NCBI RefSeq assembly: GCF_005818865.1
Contig: NZ_VBRY01000014.1
Location: 1-50,419, forward strand
DNA: 50,419 bases
Direction of reading: 5' to 3'
Source of the DNA: Mariprofundus erugo
Lineage (GTDB): Bacteria; Pseudomonadota; Zetaproteobacteria; Mariprofundales; Mariprofundaceae
The notes under the pieces were generated by a model. That model was not told the origin of the DNA and did not search any database. It saw only the letters and a program-made list of their open reading frames with translations. Below, piece after piece: positions 28,464 through 37,376 of the stretch. How positions within the stretch are numbered: the stretch's first letter is position 1; each line of letters opens with the position of its first letter. The translations under genes and the position numbers were made by a program.

Positions 28464-30843
28464 TCAAAGCCTCCTTGTGATCCGGAATGAAAAATATAAA
28501 TGTGGAACCTTTACCCACTTCAGACTCAACCCGGATATGGCCGCCATGGCGTGTGACGATTCTTTGGCACAGAGCAAGGCCGATGCCGGTTCCGGGGTAT
28601 TTATCCCTGGTATGCAGGCGCTGGAAGATGACGAAAATTTTATCGAAATAGTCTTTCTCGATACCGATGCCATGGTCGCGGACAGAAAATTGCCAGCCAC
28701 CCTCAACCCGTTCGGCGGCGACATGAATCTGATGGCTGCCATCGGGGCGGGAAAATTTGATGGCATTTTGCAGCAGGTTGGTCATCAGCTGGCGCATTTG
28801 CGTCGGATCCGCCTCGATTTCCGGCAGTGTTTCACAATGAATGGAGGCTTCTGACTCCCGTATCATCAGCTCAAGCGGAAACAGGGACTGTTGAAAAATC
28901 TGATTCATATCGACGGGCTGGAACTCGGCACCATGACTTTTGACCCTTGAGTAGAGCAGCAGGTCCTGAATCAGTTGCTGCATGCGTTCGGCACCATCGA
29001 CGGCATAATGGATAAAATCCTGACCATCCTGATCCAGCTTGTCGCTGTAGCGGCGGGCAATCAGTTGCACATAGCTGGAAACCATGCGCAGGGGTTCCTG
29101 AAGATCATGGGAGGCAACATAGGCAAACTGCTGCAGCTCCTGATTTGACTGATCCAGCGATACAATCAGTTTTTCCCGTTCGCTGTCATAGGCGACGTGA
29201 TCGGTAATATCGCGAACGAAAACGATGATGCCCTGTCGCCCCGGCCAGTAGGAGGCGCTGATCTCCATGTTCAGGATGCGTCCGTCACTGGCTTGGTGGC
29301 GTGTTTCAAAACGATCGAAGCCGTTGGTCATGATCCTGTCGATTCTTGCGGCAGTTTCCTCCGGCGACTCGATAATTTCAAACTTCTGGACCGGAGCGCC
29401 GATAATCTCATCCATGCTGTAGCCGCTGATACGGGCATAGGCTTCGTTGGCATCGATAATGATGCCCTCCATGTTGACCAGCCAGTATCCATCGCGCGTA
29501 GTCGCCTTGATGGTTTCATACTGTTCGGCTTCCAGCCTTAAATCGTCCTGTACCGCTTTTAATTCCCGAATATCGCGTATGATGGTGGAGATAAACATCG
29601 GTGCCCCGTTTTCATCCCTGTGCAGCATCATCACCTTGGAAACCGGAATATCATCGCCATGGCGGGGGTGCAACAGGGTTTCTCCACTCCAGATGCCCTG
29701 GGCCATCAGGCAGGTCATACCCTCATCAAGAATCAGTGCGGATTGCGCCGGCGGATGCATATCGGCCATGTTCAGGGTGGAGATATCACGTTGCTCATCC
29801 AGCCCGATCAGTTTGCGTCCACCGGCATTGAGATACAGAAGGTTGCCGGAGAGGTCGGTCATGGAAACATAATCGGTGGTGGTATTGAGTACCATCTCCA
29901 GTCGCATGGCCTCGGCAATACGGGATTGAAGGTTGTGTTCAAGTGTCTGATTGCTGAGATCAAGCTGCAAGCTGAGTTGTTGCTGCAGTCGCAACCGCCG
30001 GTTGGCCAGCTGGCTGGCCCGAACCGCCACGACAACGGCAATGCTCATCAGGGTACCGAACAGCAGGATCACGGTGGCAGGATTGAAGCTGCTGTCTGTT
30101 TCATGCGCCTGCAGGGTATGGGCCGCCATAGCCCGATATAATTCCAGTGTGATCGACATGGCAATCACAGCAAGTGAGGCAGGCAGCCAGCGCTCGCTGT
30201 TGCCATCATGATCCTGTTCAGGCTGTCGGATGCACAGCAGCAGGGTCGCCCCCAGCACAAAAAAGCAGAAGGCCGTGTGAACAGCCATATGGCTCATGCC
30301 GTGCCAGCCGTGAGCCGCTTCGAGATCAATGGCATAGCCGATCAGTGAGGACGTGGAAAGACCTGCAATCAGTGCGGCAGCGATGGCCGAGATGGCCAGC
30401 CGGTATGGAAATGGCGGTGCGGTGAGCAGGAGCAGGCTTGTCACAGCCAGTATAAATGAAGCAGCCGTATTGGCCGCCATTCTGCCGGGATATGGCGTTT
30501 GCGTGGTGATATAGTGCTGCATCAGGAGCTGGTCGATATGGAAATCAGCACCCGTGCCATATTCCAGCAGGGTCAGCAATGCAATCACGCCTGCCAGTAC
30601 GGCCACTGCTCTGGCTGCGATGAACTGTTGCCTTATCAGCGCAATGCCTGCGATCCCCACAAGCAGAAAACTGAGCGCTGTATTGAACTGCATCGGGACA
30701 AAAGAGGGGTTGATCTGAATCAGTGCCGGATCATGTATCGACCAGCCGGTCATCACCAGCAAACCCGCCACCACGATAAAGATGAAGGCAGACAGCTGCA
30801 GCGGCTGACTGATCCGGCTATTCAAGGGATACCTTGCTCTCAT
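28450..30843 (-). CDS. Membrane sensor histidine kinase with PAS domains (SHDLQEPLR type)
   Basis: 797 residues from the minus-strand ATG at 30843; the frame is open back to 30990 but that part is charged, unlike a membrane protein start. The first 290 residues contain about eight hydrophobic segments in four pairs, an integral sensor region. Two PAS domains follow (about 315-440 and 445-560, with RDIRELK and DITDHV ends). The kinase core has ASHDLQEPLRMVSSYVQLI with His579, NLLQNAIKFSR, DHGIGI and GTGIGLALCQRIVTRHGG. This core resembles those of phytochrome-type kinases, but no chromophore-binding domain is present. Cognate receiver: the overlapping Rcp1-like gene. Confidence 0.92.
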   Translation of the reverse strand: MRARYPLNSRISQPLQLSAFIFIVVAGLLVMTGWSIHDPALIQINPSFVPMQFNTALSFLLVGIAGIALIRQQFIAARAVAVLAGVIALLTLLEYGTGADFHIDQLLMQHYITTQTPYPGRMAANTAASFILAVTSLLLLTAPPFPYRLAISAIAAALIAGLSTSSLIGYAIDLEAAHGWHGMSHMAVHTAFCFFVLGATLLLCIRQPEQDHDGNSERWLPASLAVIAMSITLELYRAMAAHTLQAHETDSSFNPATVILLFGTLMSIAVVVAVRASQLANRRLRLQQQLSLQLDLSNQTLEHNLQSRIAEAMRLEMVLNTTTDYVSMTDLSGNLLYLNAGGRKLIGLDEQRDISTLNMADMHPPAQSALILDEGMTCLMAQGIWSGETLLHPRHGDDIPVSKVMMLHRDENGAPMFISTIIRDIRELKAVQDDLRLEAEQYETIKATTRDGYWLVNMEGIIIDANEAYARISGYSMDEIIGAPVQKFEIIESPEETAARIDRIMTNGFDRFETRHQASDGRILNMEISASYWPGRQGIIVFVRDITDHVAYDSEREKLIVSLDQSNQELQQFAYVASHDLQEPLRMVSSYVQLIARRYSDKLDQDGQDFIHYAVDGAERMQQLIQDLLLYSRVKSHGAEFQPVDMNQIFQQSLFPLELMIRESEASIHCETLPEIEADPTQMRQLMTNLLQNAIKFSRPDGSHQIHVAAERVEGGWQFSVRDHGIGIEKDYFDKIFVIFQRLHTRDKYPGTGIGLALCQRIVTRHGGHIRVESEVGKGSTFIFFIPDHKEALNEHG

Positions 30844-31040
30844 GCATCGGATGGGCTCCTGTATGTACGTCTGCAACTTACCGGTTGGACCACTGCATCC
30901 AGCATGTCGCATGCCATTTTTGCAGGCGGTGCGACCCTGTTGTCTATTCCCTTGCTGATCATCTGCTGTCTGCACGGTCTCTTCAACCATAAAAAAATAA
31001 GCGGGTTAGGGGGGGCTCTGAATAAGTCAGCCTATCACTG
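30844..31040. other. Gene-free stretch upstream of the kinase
   Basis: This is the divergent region between the minus-strand kinase start and the repeat copy at 31.05 kb. It should hold the kinase promoter, but I cannot point to convincing boxes. A G-rich run (GTTAGGGGGGG) lies near 31005-31016. No coding frame is supported. Confidence 0.4.
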
Positions 31041-31129
31041 CAGCGAGTCAAACCAGATGCGTACGTGTCTGGTTTGTAAGCAAGGGTAAATTGTGTTTGC
31101 TGTTGCGGGCTGAGGTTGGCCGGGATGGC
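31041..31129 (+). repeat. Structured repeat element, short copy (modules C, D, E; plus orientation)
   Basis: Module C at 31050-31075: AAACCAGATGC with GTGTCTGGTTT around GTAC, 11 pairs including two wobbles. Compared with the 12.2-kb copy (AAATCAG/CTGATTT), a T-A pair has become C-G. Module D is GCAAGGGTAAA (31080-31090) with TTTGCTGTTGC (31096-31106) around five bases, one mismatch, without the long insert seen at 12.2 kb. Module E is GCC/GGC around GGGAT (31119-31129). The sequence CAGCGAGTC before module C is shared with 12.2 kb. It lies upstream of the HD-GYP gene. Confidence 0.75.
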
Positions 31130-31238
31130 AGGGGGGCAGTGCTGCCGGATAGAAATAGACGCGGGCTGGCTGCTTTTGCCCGGCGCTTCAAGGTGGAGCT
31201 CCGGATATTGAAGCAAACCATTTTGTCATTTAGGATCA

Positions 31239-32279
31239 ATGGCGATGACCGAGCATGCCGATCAACAAACTATCCTTATTGTCGATGATATCGACACTAA
31301 TATCACTGTGTTGGCCGGTGTGCTGCAGCCGCATTACCAGGTTCTGGCGGCCCGTAATGGTGCTCTGGCGCTGAAGCTTGCCCGCAAGAAGGACCCCAAA
31401 CCGGATTTGATATTACTGGATATCATGATGCCGGAGATGGATGGGTACGAGGTATGCCGCCAACTCAAAGCCGATCCTGTGACCTCCGATATTCCCTTGA
31501 TCTTCGTGACTTCGAAGGATTCTGTCGAGGAGGAGCGCGTTGGCCTTGAGCTGGGAGCTGTGGACTACATTACCAAGCCGATCAGTCCGGCCATCGTCCT
31601 GGCGCGAGTCCATACCCACCTGGCGTTGTACGATCAGAGACGCGAGCTGGAACGTAAAGTCAGGATACGTACGGAAGAGCTTAACGCGACGCGTTTGAAG
31701 ATCATCCAGCGACTGGGTCTGGCTGCAGAATACAAGGATAACGAGACCGGTCTGCATGTGATTCGTGTCGGGCACTTTTCCAGGCTGATTGCTCAGGCCT
31801 ATGGAGGAAATGAGGACTGGGTTGACCTTATTTTCAATGCGGCTCCCATGCATGATATCGGCAAGATCGGGATCCCGGATAAGATACTGAGAAAAGAAGA
31901 CAAGCTGGATGAGGGGGAGTGGGAGACCATGCGATCTCATACCGAGATCGGAGCCCGTATTATTGGCGATGATGATTCATCACCGTTGCTGCAGATGTCC
32001 AGGGATATTGCCCTGACGCACCACGAAAAATGGGATGGCAGTGGTTACCCATACGGGCTGAAGCAGGAGATGATCCCTCTGTCCGGCAGAATTGTTGCGA
32101 TTGCCGATGTGTTTGATGCGTTAACGTCGGTCCGCCCCTATAAAAAGGCATGGAGTGTTGGCGATGCGATTGATCTGATCAATCGCAGCAGTGGCAGTCA
32201 GTTTGATCCGAAACTGGTTGACTGCTTCAATAAGGTCATAGACGAGATGGTTGAGTTCAAGGATCGGCACAAAGATTAA
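31239..32279 (+). CDS. HD-GYP domain response regulator (c-di-GMP phosphodiesterase)
   Basis: 346 residues from ATG 31239, with AGGA close upstream; the in-frame ATG at 31245 has better spacing and may be the true start. Receiver domain (about 8-130) with LILLDIMMPEMDGYE and TKPISP. A coiled linker follows, then an HD-GYP domain with MHDIGKIGIPD, ALTHHEKWDGSGYPYGL and IADVFDALTSVRPYKKAW. All the metal-binding and GYP residues are present, so it should hydrolyse c-di-GMP to pGpG or GMP. No cognate kinase is adjacent in the same operon; the many kinases of the island are candidates. It ends shortly before a minus-oriented repeat element. Confidence 0.95.
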   Translation: MAMTEHADQQTILIVDDIDTNITVLAGVLQPHYQVLAARNGALALKLARKKDPKPDLILLDIMMPEMDGYEVCRQLKADPVTSDIPLIFVTSKDSVEEERVGLELGAVDYITKPISPAIVLARVHTHLALYDQRRELERKVRIRTEELNATRLKIIQRLGLAAEYKDNETGLHVIRVGHFSRLIAQAYGGNEDWVDLIFNAAPMHDIGKIGIPDKILRKEDKLDEGEWETMRSHTEIGARIIGDDDSSPLLQMSRDIALTHHEKWDGSGYPYGLKQEMIPLSGRIVAIADVFDALTSVRPYKKAWSVGDAIDLINRSSGSQFDPKLVDCFNKVIDEMVEFKDRHKD

Positions 32280-32370
32280 TGGGGTATGATGATAGCGCCG
32301 GTTGCGTACGTATGGTTGCAATGCAGTACGGGCCATGATGCTTGATCATGCTATCGCGATGTTGATTGAT

Positions 32371-32572
32371 TGCCATCCTGGCAGAAATCAGTTCGCAAAG
32401 ACAAAAGCGTGACAAAGAGGCAGGAAGCCGATTGGACGGCCAAAGGCCGCTCGCAGGGCGAGGGCATGATGCCCGAGTCATTTTGTCTTTGCTTACAAAT
32501 CAGGCACTGATGCGTCTGATTTGGCGAGCCGTCCATGGCTCGCCCGGAAGCGCCGAATGAATCAGCGCTTCC
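32371..32572 (-). repeat. Modular structured repeat element, long copy 2 (minus orientation)
   Basis: Read on the minus strand, the order is as at 12.2 kb. A: GGAAGCGC/GCGCTTCC (32546-32572) with the same TGATTCATTCG loop core. B: GGCGAGCC/GGCTCGCC around ATGGAC (32523-32544), perfect 8 bp. C: AAATCAG...CTGATTT (32497-32522), loop ATCA. D: 12-bp stem (32395-32406 with 32481-32492) enclosing a 74-nt insert that matches the 12.2-kb copy at almost every position. E: TGCC/GGCA around AGGAT (32371-32383). It lacks the extra GGA hairpins found between B and C at 12.2 kb. The element ends 38 nt before the next kinase start. Confidence 0.85.
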
Positions 32573-32610
32573 TTAAAAAGGACAGGCATGATGAAGCAGG
32601 AACTCGTTTG

Positions 32611-35600
32611 ATGAAAGCAGATCATGAGCCGCAGCTGAATATTTCATGGAAGGCCGGTCTGCTGGTGGCGGTGAGCTATGCCATAGTCGGGAAACTGGGC
32701 TTGATGCTGGCGTTGCCTCCTGGTTATGCCAGCCCGATATTTCCTCCTGCCGGCCTCGCCGTTGCCCTGACCTATCTGGCCGGCGTGTCCACCTTACCCT
32801 GGATTTTTCTTGGATCACTACTGCTCAACCTGATGGTTGGAGATGCACAGTTCACTCAGGTGATCGGACTCAATTCGATGTGGATTGCGCTGGCCTCATC
32901 GCTGCAGGCTCTTTGGGGGGGCTGGCTGTTGCGCCGCTATCTGGGTCGTTGTTCCCTGCTGGATAATGGCAGTGATATTTTACGCTTTCTTGTCTCTGCA
33001 CCGGTGATCTGCCTGGTTAGCAGCACCCTTTCGGTGACCGGATTGTGGATGCTCGGAACCCTTGCAGGCGAGGCATGGTTGGGCAGCTGGTTTCACTGGT
33101 GGATTGGCGATACGCTGGGCATGATCGTTATTTTCCCGCTGGTGATGTTGTTCTACGGACAACCGGTCAACAAGTGGCGTCAACGGCGTTTACTGGTGGC
33201 TTTGCCGACATTGCTGGCTTTTACGCTTGTTGTGGTTGGCTATGTCATGACCTCTCGTGCTGAGCAGGAGAAAAGCCTTCACGCTTTCCACTTACAGGCA
33301 CAACAGTTTGCGGACCTTGTGCAGGCCCGTTTTGAGGAGCAGGAGGGCTTTCTCGGTCAGCTGGATGCTCACTTCTCGCTTCATGATGGCAGCGTTGAGT
33401 CGCGGGCGAATTTCGGTGATCTGGTCCGGGAGTCATTAAAGCGCTTCCCGATGATTCAGGCGGTTGAGTGGGTTCCTCAGGTCCCGGACAAACAACGCGA
33501 TGCGTTTGTACGTGGTCAGGCTTTGGAGATTCCAGGGTTTGAGATCCGGCAGCGGGACAGTAGCGGCCGGATGGTGCACGCAGATCGGAGAGCTGACTAC
33601 TTTCCGGTGACCTATATAGCCCCCTTAAAGGGCAATGAGGAGGCGCTCGGCTTTGACCTGGCCTCGAACCCGCTTCGCAGGCAGGCGGTGATGCGAGCGA
33701 TGGAGAGCGATGGCGTTGTGGCGACACCGCCATTGCATCTGGTGCAGGAGAAAAGTCAGCAATACGGTATTTTGCTGCTGAAGAAAATATCTGCCGGCGG
33801 CAATGCACCGGGACTGGTCCTGACGGTACTGAGAGTCGGTGACTTCCTTGAACAATCGCTTGCCGGCAATAGCGATATGTCGGTTCGCGTGAGCGATGAT
33901 CTTGAAAAGGTCGTTATTTTTGGGGCTGCAGAAAAAGAAACAGCTGCGGCCTCCTATGGCCGGGTGCTTGAATATGGCGGGCGCCACTATCGTATTGAGA
34001 TATCACCGACACAATCGTATCTGGCCAGGCACAAGGGGATAGAGAGCTGGTCTTTTTTAACGGCTGGCCTTTTCAGTACCGGAATACTTGCCGGGATGAT
34101 GTTGCTGATCACCGGTTATGCCGCGCGTGTGGAGGAGATGGTGAAGGAAAGAACCCGGGCCTTATCTGAAAGCAATGAAACCCTGTTAGAGGCACAGAGT
34201 GAGCTCAAAGTGAGAGAGGCGCGTTACCGTAACCTGTTTGAGGGAACAGGTGATGCTGTGTTGCTGCTCGAAGAGAACGGATTCACCGATTGCAATGAGG
34301 CGACTCTGAGGTTGTTCGGACTTACGGATAAGTCCGAAATCATCGGTCGTCATCCGACCGACTTCTCACCGCCGGAACAGCCTGATGGCAGGAGCTCATC
34401 CGAGGCCGCCCGGGCCTGTCTTGAAGAGGCATTTCAGCATGGCCGGGCATTTTTTGAGTGGACCCACCGCCGCGCCGACAATCATCGCATTTTTCCGGCT
34501 GAGGTACTGATTAATGTACTCAAGAGTGAGAATAATCTGGTGCAGGCAGTGGTGCGTGATATCTCCGAGCGCAAGGCGCAGGAGCAGGCCCTGCTTGATA
34601 GTCATGCAAAATACCACCGCCTGGTGAGTGATATCGGTGATGAGTTTGTCATCTTTCGTTATCGCGCTGACAACGGCGTACTGGACTTTGTCAGTGACGG
34701 GGTGAAATCGATCTTCGGGCTGGAGAAAGAGGCGGTCATTGGTCAGTCGTGGGTGGATGTGATCAACTGGTTACCGGAGGACCTTCCGGAGGCACTTGCC
34801 AGCATTGCCACCCTGGTGAATCGCGAGCTCAGCGAGACCGAAGTTGAGATACGTTTTTTCCATCCCGGTGGTGAATTGCGTACGATCCATACCGTTCAGC
34901 ATGCAAGCTGGAGCAGCAGTGACGGAGTCCCTTTTATTGAGGGCATTGCACAAAATGTGACACTGCAGAGAAAAGATGCGGCAGAGCTCAGGAGTGCACG
35001 TGAGCAGGCCGAGGTGGCCAATCGCGCCAAAAGCGAGTTTCTGGCCAATATGAGCCATGAAATTCGTACGCCGATGAATGCCATCATCGGAATGTCGCAC
35101 CTGCTTGAACGGACATCGCTGGATGTACGCCAGCAAGAATACCTGGGCAAATTGCAGCATGCTGCGAAAAGTCTGCTCGGTATCATCAACGATATTCTGG
35201 ATTTCTCAAAAATTGAGGCGGATCAACTGGAGCTGGAGAACGTCTCCTTTCACCTTGATGACGTGATGGAGAACCTCGCCAATATGATCGGTATACAGGC
35301 AAGGGAGAAGGGCATCGAGTTGATCTTCGATATCGATGAAAATATTCCGTCACTGCTGATCGGGGATCCATTGCGCTTTGGGCAGGTATTGACCAACCTG
35401 GGCAGTAACGCTGTCAAGTTTACCGATGCCGGGGGCGAAATTGTTGTTGCCATTCGCCAGGAGTCCGGTAGTGGCAATCATATCTGTCTGCATTGCAGTG
35501 TGCAGGATACCGGTATCGGCATGAGCGAGGAGGAGCTTTCCAGGCTGTTCCATGCATTCAGTCAGGGCGACAGCTCCACATCGCGAAAATTCGGTGGTAG

Positions 35601-37074
35601 CGGTCTGGGGCTGGCCATTTGCAAGCGGCTGGTGAGTGCGATGAATGGCGATATCCGCGTTGAAAGTGAGGCAGGTGTCGGCAGTACATTCCATTTTAAC
35701 GTTTGTATGGAGGTCCAGCCCAACAATCAACGCCGCTGGATGGCCGATGATATCCATGGCTTGCGGGTGTTGGTGGTCGATGATAACGACGCGTCCCGAA
35801 GGGCGCTGTCTCACGCTTTTGCCGGATTCGGAACTCATGTCTCCGAGGCTGCATCGGGTTTGCAGGCCATCGAGCTGATTGAGCGTGCCGATCAGGAAAC
35901 CCCGTTCGACCTGGTGTTGATGGACTGGAAGATGCCCCGTATGGACGGGGTCAAAACGACCCGCATTATCCAGAATAACTCCGATATCCGCCATCAGCCG
36001 AAGATCATGATGCTTACCTCCTTCGGAGAGGAACAGCTTCAGTCGTATATGCATCATTCCAATATCAAGCTGGATGGTATGGTAGCCAAACCCGTTTCGC
36101 CCGGTACTCTGCTTGATGCAACCCTGTCGGCTCTGGGGCATGAGGTGGTAGCCCCCGTTCGCTCTGGCCCTGGTCAGGGCGATTACCAGAAGTCGGTCAA
36201 GCATCTGCAAGGTGCACACTTGTTACTGGCAGAAGACAACATCATTAATCAGGAGCTGGCGCTGGATTTGTTGATTCAGCACGGGATCAGTGTCGAGGCT
36301 GTGAATAACGGGGCAGAAGTGCTCGATCGTCTTGAACACGATACATACGATGGCATACTGATGGATTGTCAGATGCCGGTGATGGATGGATATGAGGCTA
36401 CGCGCAGGATTCGTCAGCAGGCGCGTTTCAGGGATTTGCCCATTATCGCCATGACGGCCAATGCACTCAGTGAAGATCGGGAAAAGGTACTGGCTGCAGG
36501 TATGAATGATCATATTGCCAAACCCGTTCACCTGACCCGTATGTTCAACACCATGGCTCAATGGATTTCACCATCCAGGTCAGTCTCTGACAGAGGCTCG
36601 CATGCACTGCCGCCATCAAGCCGTGACGAGGCCATACATCTGCCGACTCTGGCAGGGGTTGATACTGCGCGCGGGCTTTCGATCACCATGAATAATGTTG
36701 CCATGTATCGCCGGCTGCTGATTCGTTTTCGAGATTCAGAACAACATTTCGCACAGCAGTTCCGCGATGCAGCCTTTGATGCTGATCCGGGCACGCAGAG
36801 GCGTTTGGCCCATTCTCTGAAAGGTGCGGCGGGTAACCTGGGCATCAAGGGGGTTCAGCAGGCAGCCAGTGCACTGGAACAGGCCTGTGTAGATAAACCG
36901 GATGAAGTCGATCAATGTCTCAATCAGGTGATGGCCGAATTACTGCCGGTGCTCGAATCATTGAACGGGCTAAAGATTGAACCTGTTGCCGGGCAGGCAG
37001 ACCATCTGCCCGATATGGATCCGGCCGCTGTTGAGCCTCTGTTGCAGGAACTGCAGCGGCAGATATCGAATTGA
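32611..37074 (+). CDS. Tripartite phosphorelay kinase MASE1-CHASE-PAS-PAS-HisKA-HATPase-REC-REC-HPt, stop codon before natural end
   Basis: 1487 residues from the ATG at 32611 (AGGAA about 9 nt upstream). Domains: MASE1 membrane region (about 12-215), CHASE extracytoplasmic domain (about 225-470), membrane helix near 485-505, PAS (about 530-655) and PAS (about 660-785). The kinase core has [15 protein letters not shown] with His816, DTGIGM and [12 protein letters not shown]. Receivers follow with Asp1105 ([13 protein letters not shown]) and Asp1252 ([12 protein letters not shown]). The HPt domain has His1401 in [12 protein letters not shown]. This is the BarA/TorS-like three-step relay in one chain, with an extra receiver. 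The reading frame continues past the TGA for 56 more sense codons that fit this family's C-terminus. Confidence 0.93.
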   Translation: MKADHEPQLNISWKAGLLVAVSYAIVGKLGLMLALPPGYASPIFPPAGLAVALTYLAGVSTLPWIFLGSLLLNLMVGDAQFTQVIGLNSMWIALASSLQALWGGWLLRRYLGRCSLLDNGSDILRFLVSAPVICLVSSTLSVTGLWMLGTLAGEAWLGSWFHWWIGDTLGMIVIFPLVMLFYGQPVNKWRQRRLLVALPTLLAFTLVVVGYVMTSRAEQEKSLHAFHLQAQQFADLVQARFEEQEGFLGQLDAHFSLHDGSVESRANFGDLVRESLKRFPMIQAVEWVPQVPDKQRDAFVRGQALEIPGFEIRQRDSSGRMVHADRRADYFPVTYIAPLKGNEEALGFDLASNPLRRQAVMRAMESDGVVATPPLHLVQEKSQQYGILLLKKISAGGNAPGLVLTVLRVGDFLEQSLAGNSDMSVRVSDDLEKVVIFGAAEKETAAASYGRVLEYGGRHYRIEISPTQSYLARHKGIESWSFLTAGLFSTGILAGMMLLITGYAARVEEMVKERTRALSESNETLLEAQSELKVREARYRNLFEGTGDAVLLLEENGFTDCNEATLRLFGLTDKSEIIGRHPTDFSPPEQPDGRSSSEAARACLEEAFQHGRAFFEWTHRRADNHRIFPAEVLINVLKSENNLVQAVVRDISERKAQEQALLDSHAKYHRLVSDIGDEFVIFRYRADNGVLDFVSDGVKSIFGLEKEAVIGQSWVDVINWLPEDLPEALASIATLVNRELSETEVEIRFFHPGGELRTIHTVQHASWSSSDGVPFIEGIAQNVTLQRKDAAELRSAREQAEVANRAKSEFLANMSHEIRTPMNAIIGMSHLLERTSLDVRQQEYLGKLQHAAKSLLGIINDILDFSKIEADQLELENVSFHLDDVMENLANMIGIQAREKGIELIFDIDENIPSLLIGDPLRFGQVLTNLGSNAVKFTDAGGEIVVAIRQESGSGNHICLHCSVQDTGIGMSEEELSRLFHAFSQGDSSTSRKFGGSGLGLAICKRLVSAMNGDIRVESEAGVGSTFHFNVCMEVQPNNQRRWMADDIHGLRVLVVDDNDASRRALSHAFAGFGTHVSEAASGLQAIELIERADQETPFDLVLMDWKMPRMDGVKTTRIIQNNSDIRHQPKIMMLTSFGEEQLQSYMHHSNIKLDGMVAKPVSPGTLLDATLSALGHEVVAPVRSGPGQGDYQKSVKHLQGAHLLLAEDNIINQELALDLLIQHGISVEAVNNGAEVLDRLEHDTYDGILMDCQMPVMDGYEATRRIRQQARFRDLPIIAMTANALSEDREKVLAAGMNDHIAKPVHLTRMFNTMAQWISPSRSVSDRGSHALPPSSRDEAIHLPTLAGVDTARGLSITMNNVAMYRRLLIRFRDSEQHFAQQFRDAAFDADPGTQRRLAHSLKGAAGNLGIKGVQQAASALEQACVDKPDEVDQCLNQVMAELLPVLESLNGLKIEPVAGQADHLPDMDPAAVEPLLQELQRQISN

Positions 37075-37245
37075 GCACTTGATTCAGAAGCCACCATTGA
37101 GCGGCTGGCTCCCTTGTTGAGAGCTTCGAGGTATCGGGAGGCTTTTGCGGCCGTGTCCAAAGCGGTTGCAGAGTACGATTTCGAGTCGGCTGATCAGAAG
37201 CTGCAGCTTCTGGTCGGCCGGTTGGGGCTGCACGGGCCTGAGTAA
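37075..37245 (+). pseudogene. In-frame C-terminal tail of the tripartite kinase beyond a TGA codon
   Basis: The same frame stays open after the TGA at 37072-37074 and ends at TAA 37243-37245. Its translation, starting ALDSEATIERLAPLL and including AEYDFESADQKLQLL, is like the helical tail (YDF-E-A motif) that ends many hybrid kinases after the HPt domain. The region before the stop ([17 protein letters not shown]) is the first half of that tail. The simplest reading is a nonsense mutation that shortened the tail by 56 residues. Readthrough or sequencing error are alternatives. The HPt domain itself is unaffected. Confidence 0.75.
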
Positions 37246-37247
37246 TC

Positions 37248-37278
37248 GTATAAGCCCTGCTTGGCTCAGCGCTTATAC
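37248..37278. terminator. Hairpin after the kinase tail
   Basis: GTATAAGC (37248-37255) pairs with GCTTATAC (37271-37278), perfect 8 bp with a 15-nt loop, starting 2 nt after the TAA. There is no T-tract. It lies between convergent genes; its position after the ancestral TAA, not the TGA, supports the longer original gene. Confidence 0.4.
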
Positions 37279-37376
37279 AAGGGCCGGGCATCATCTTCCG
37301 AGCAGACTGATGTGAAAAAAAACGGATGTCGCGTGCAGATTAAATGTACACGTTGATCTTTACGGTTAGCTGGATA

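Noticed and set aside
37075-37245. Separate small gene after the kinase
   Set aside because: No start codon or ribosome binding site; it is in the kinase frame and reads as that protein's tail.
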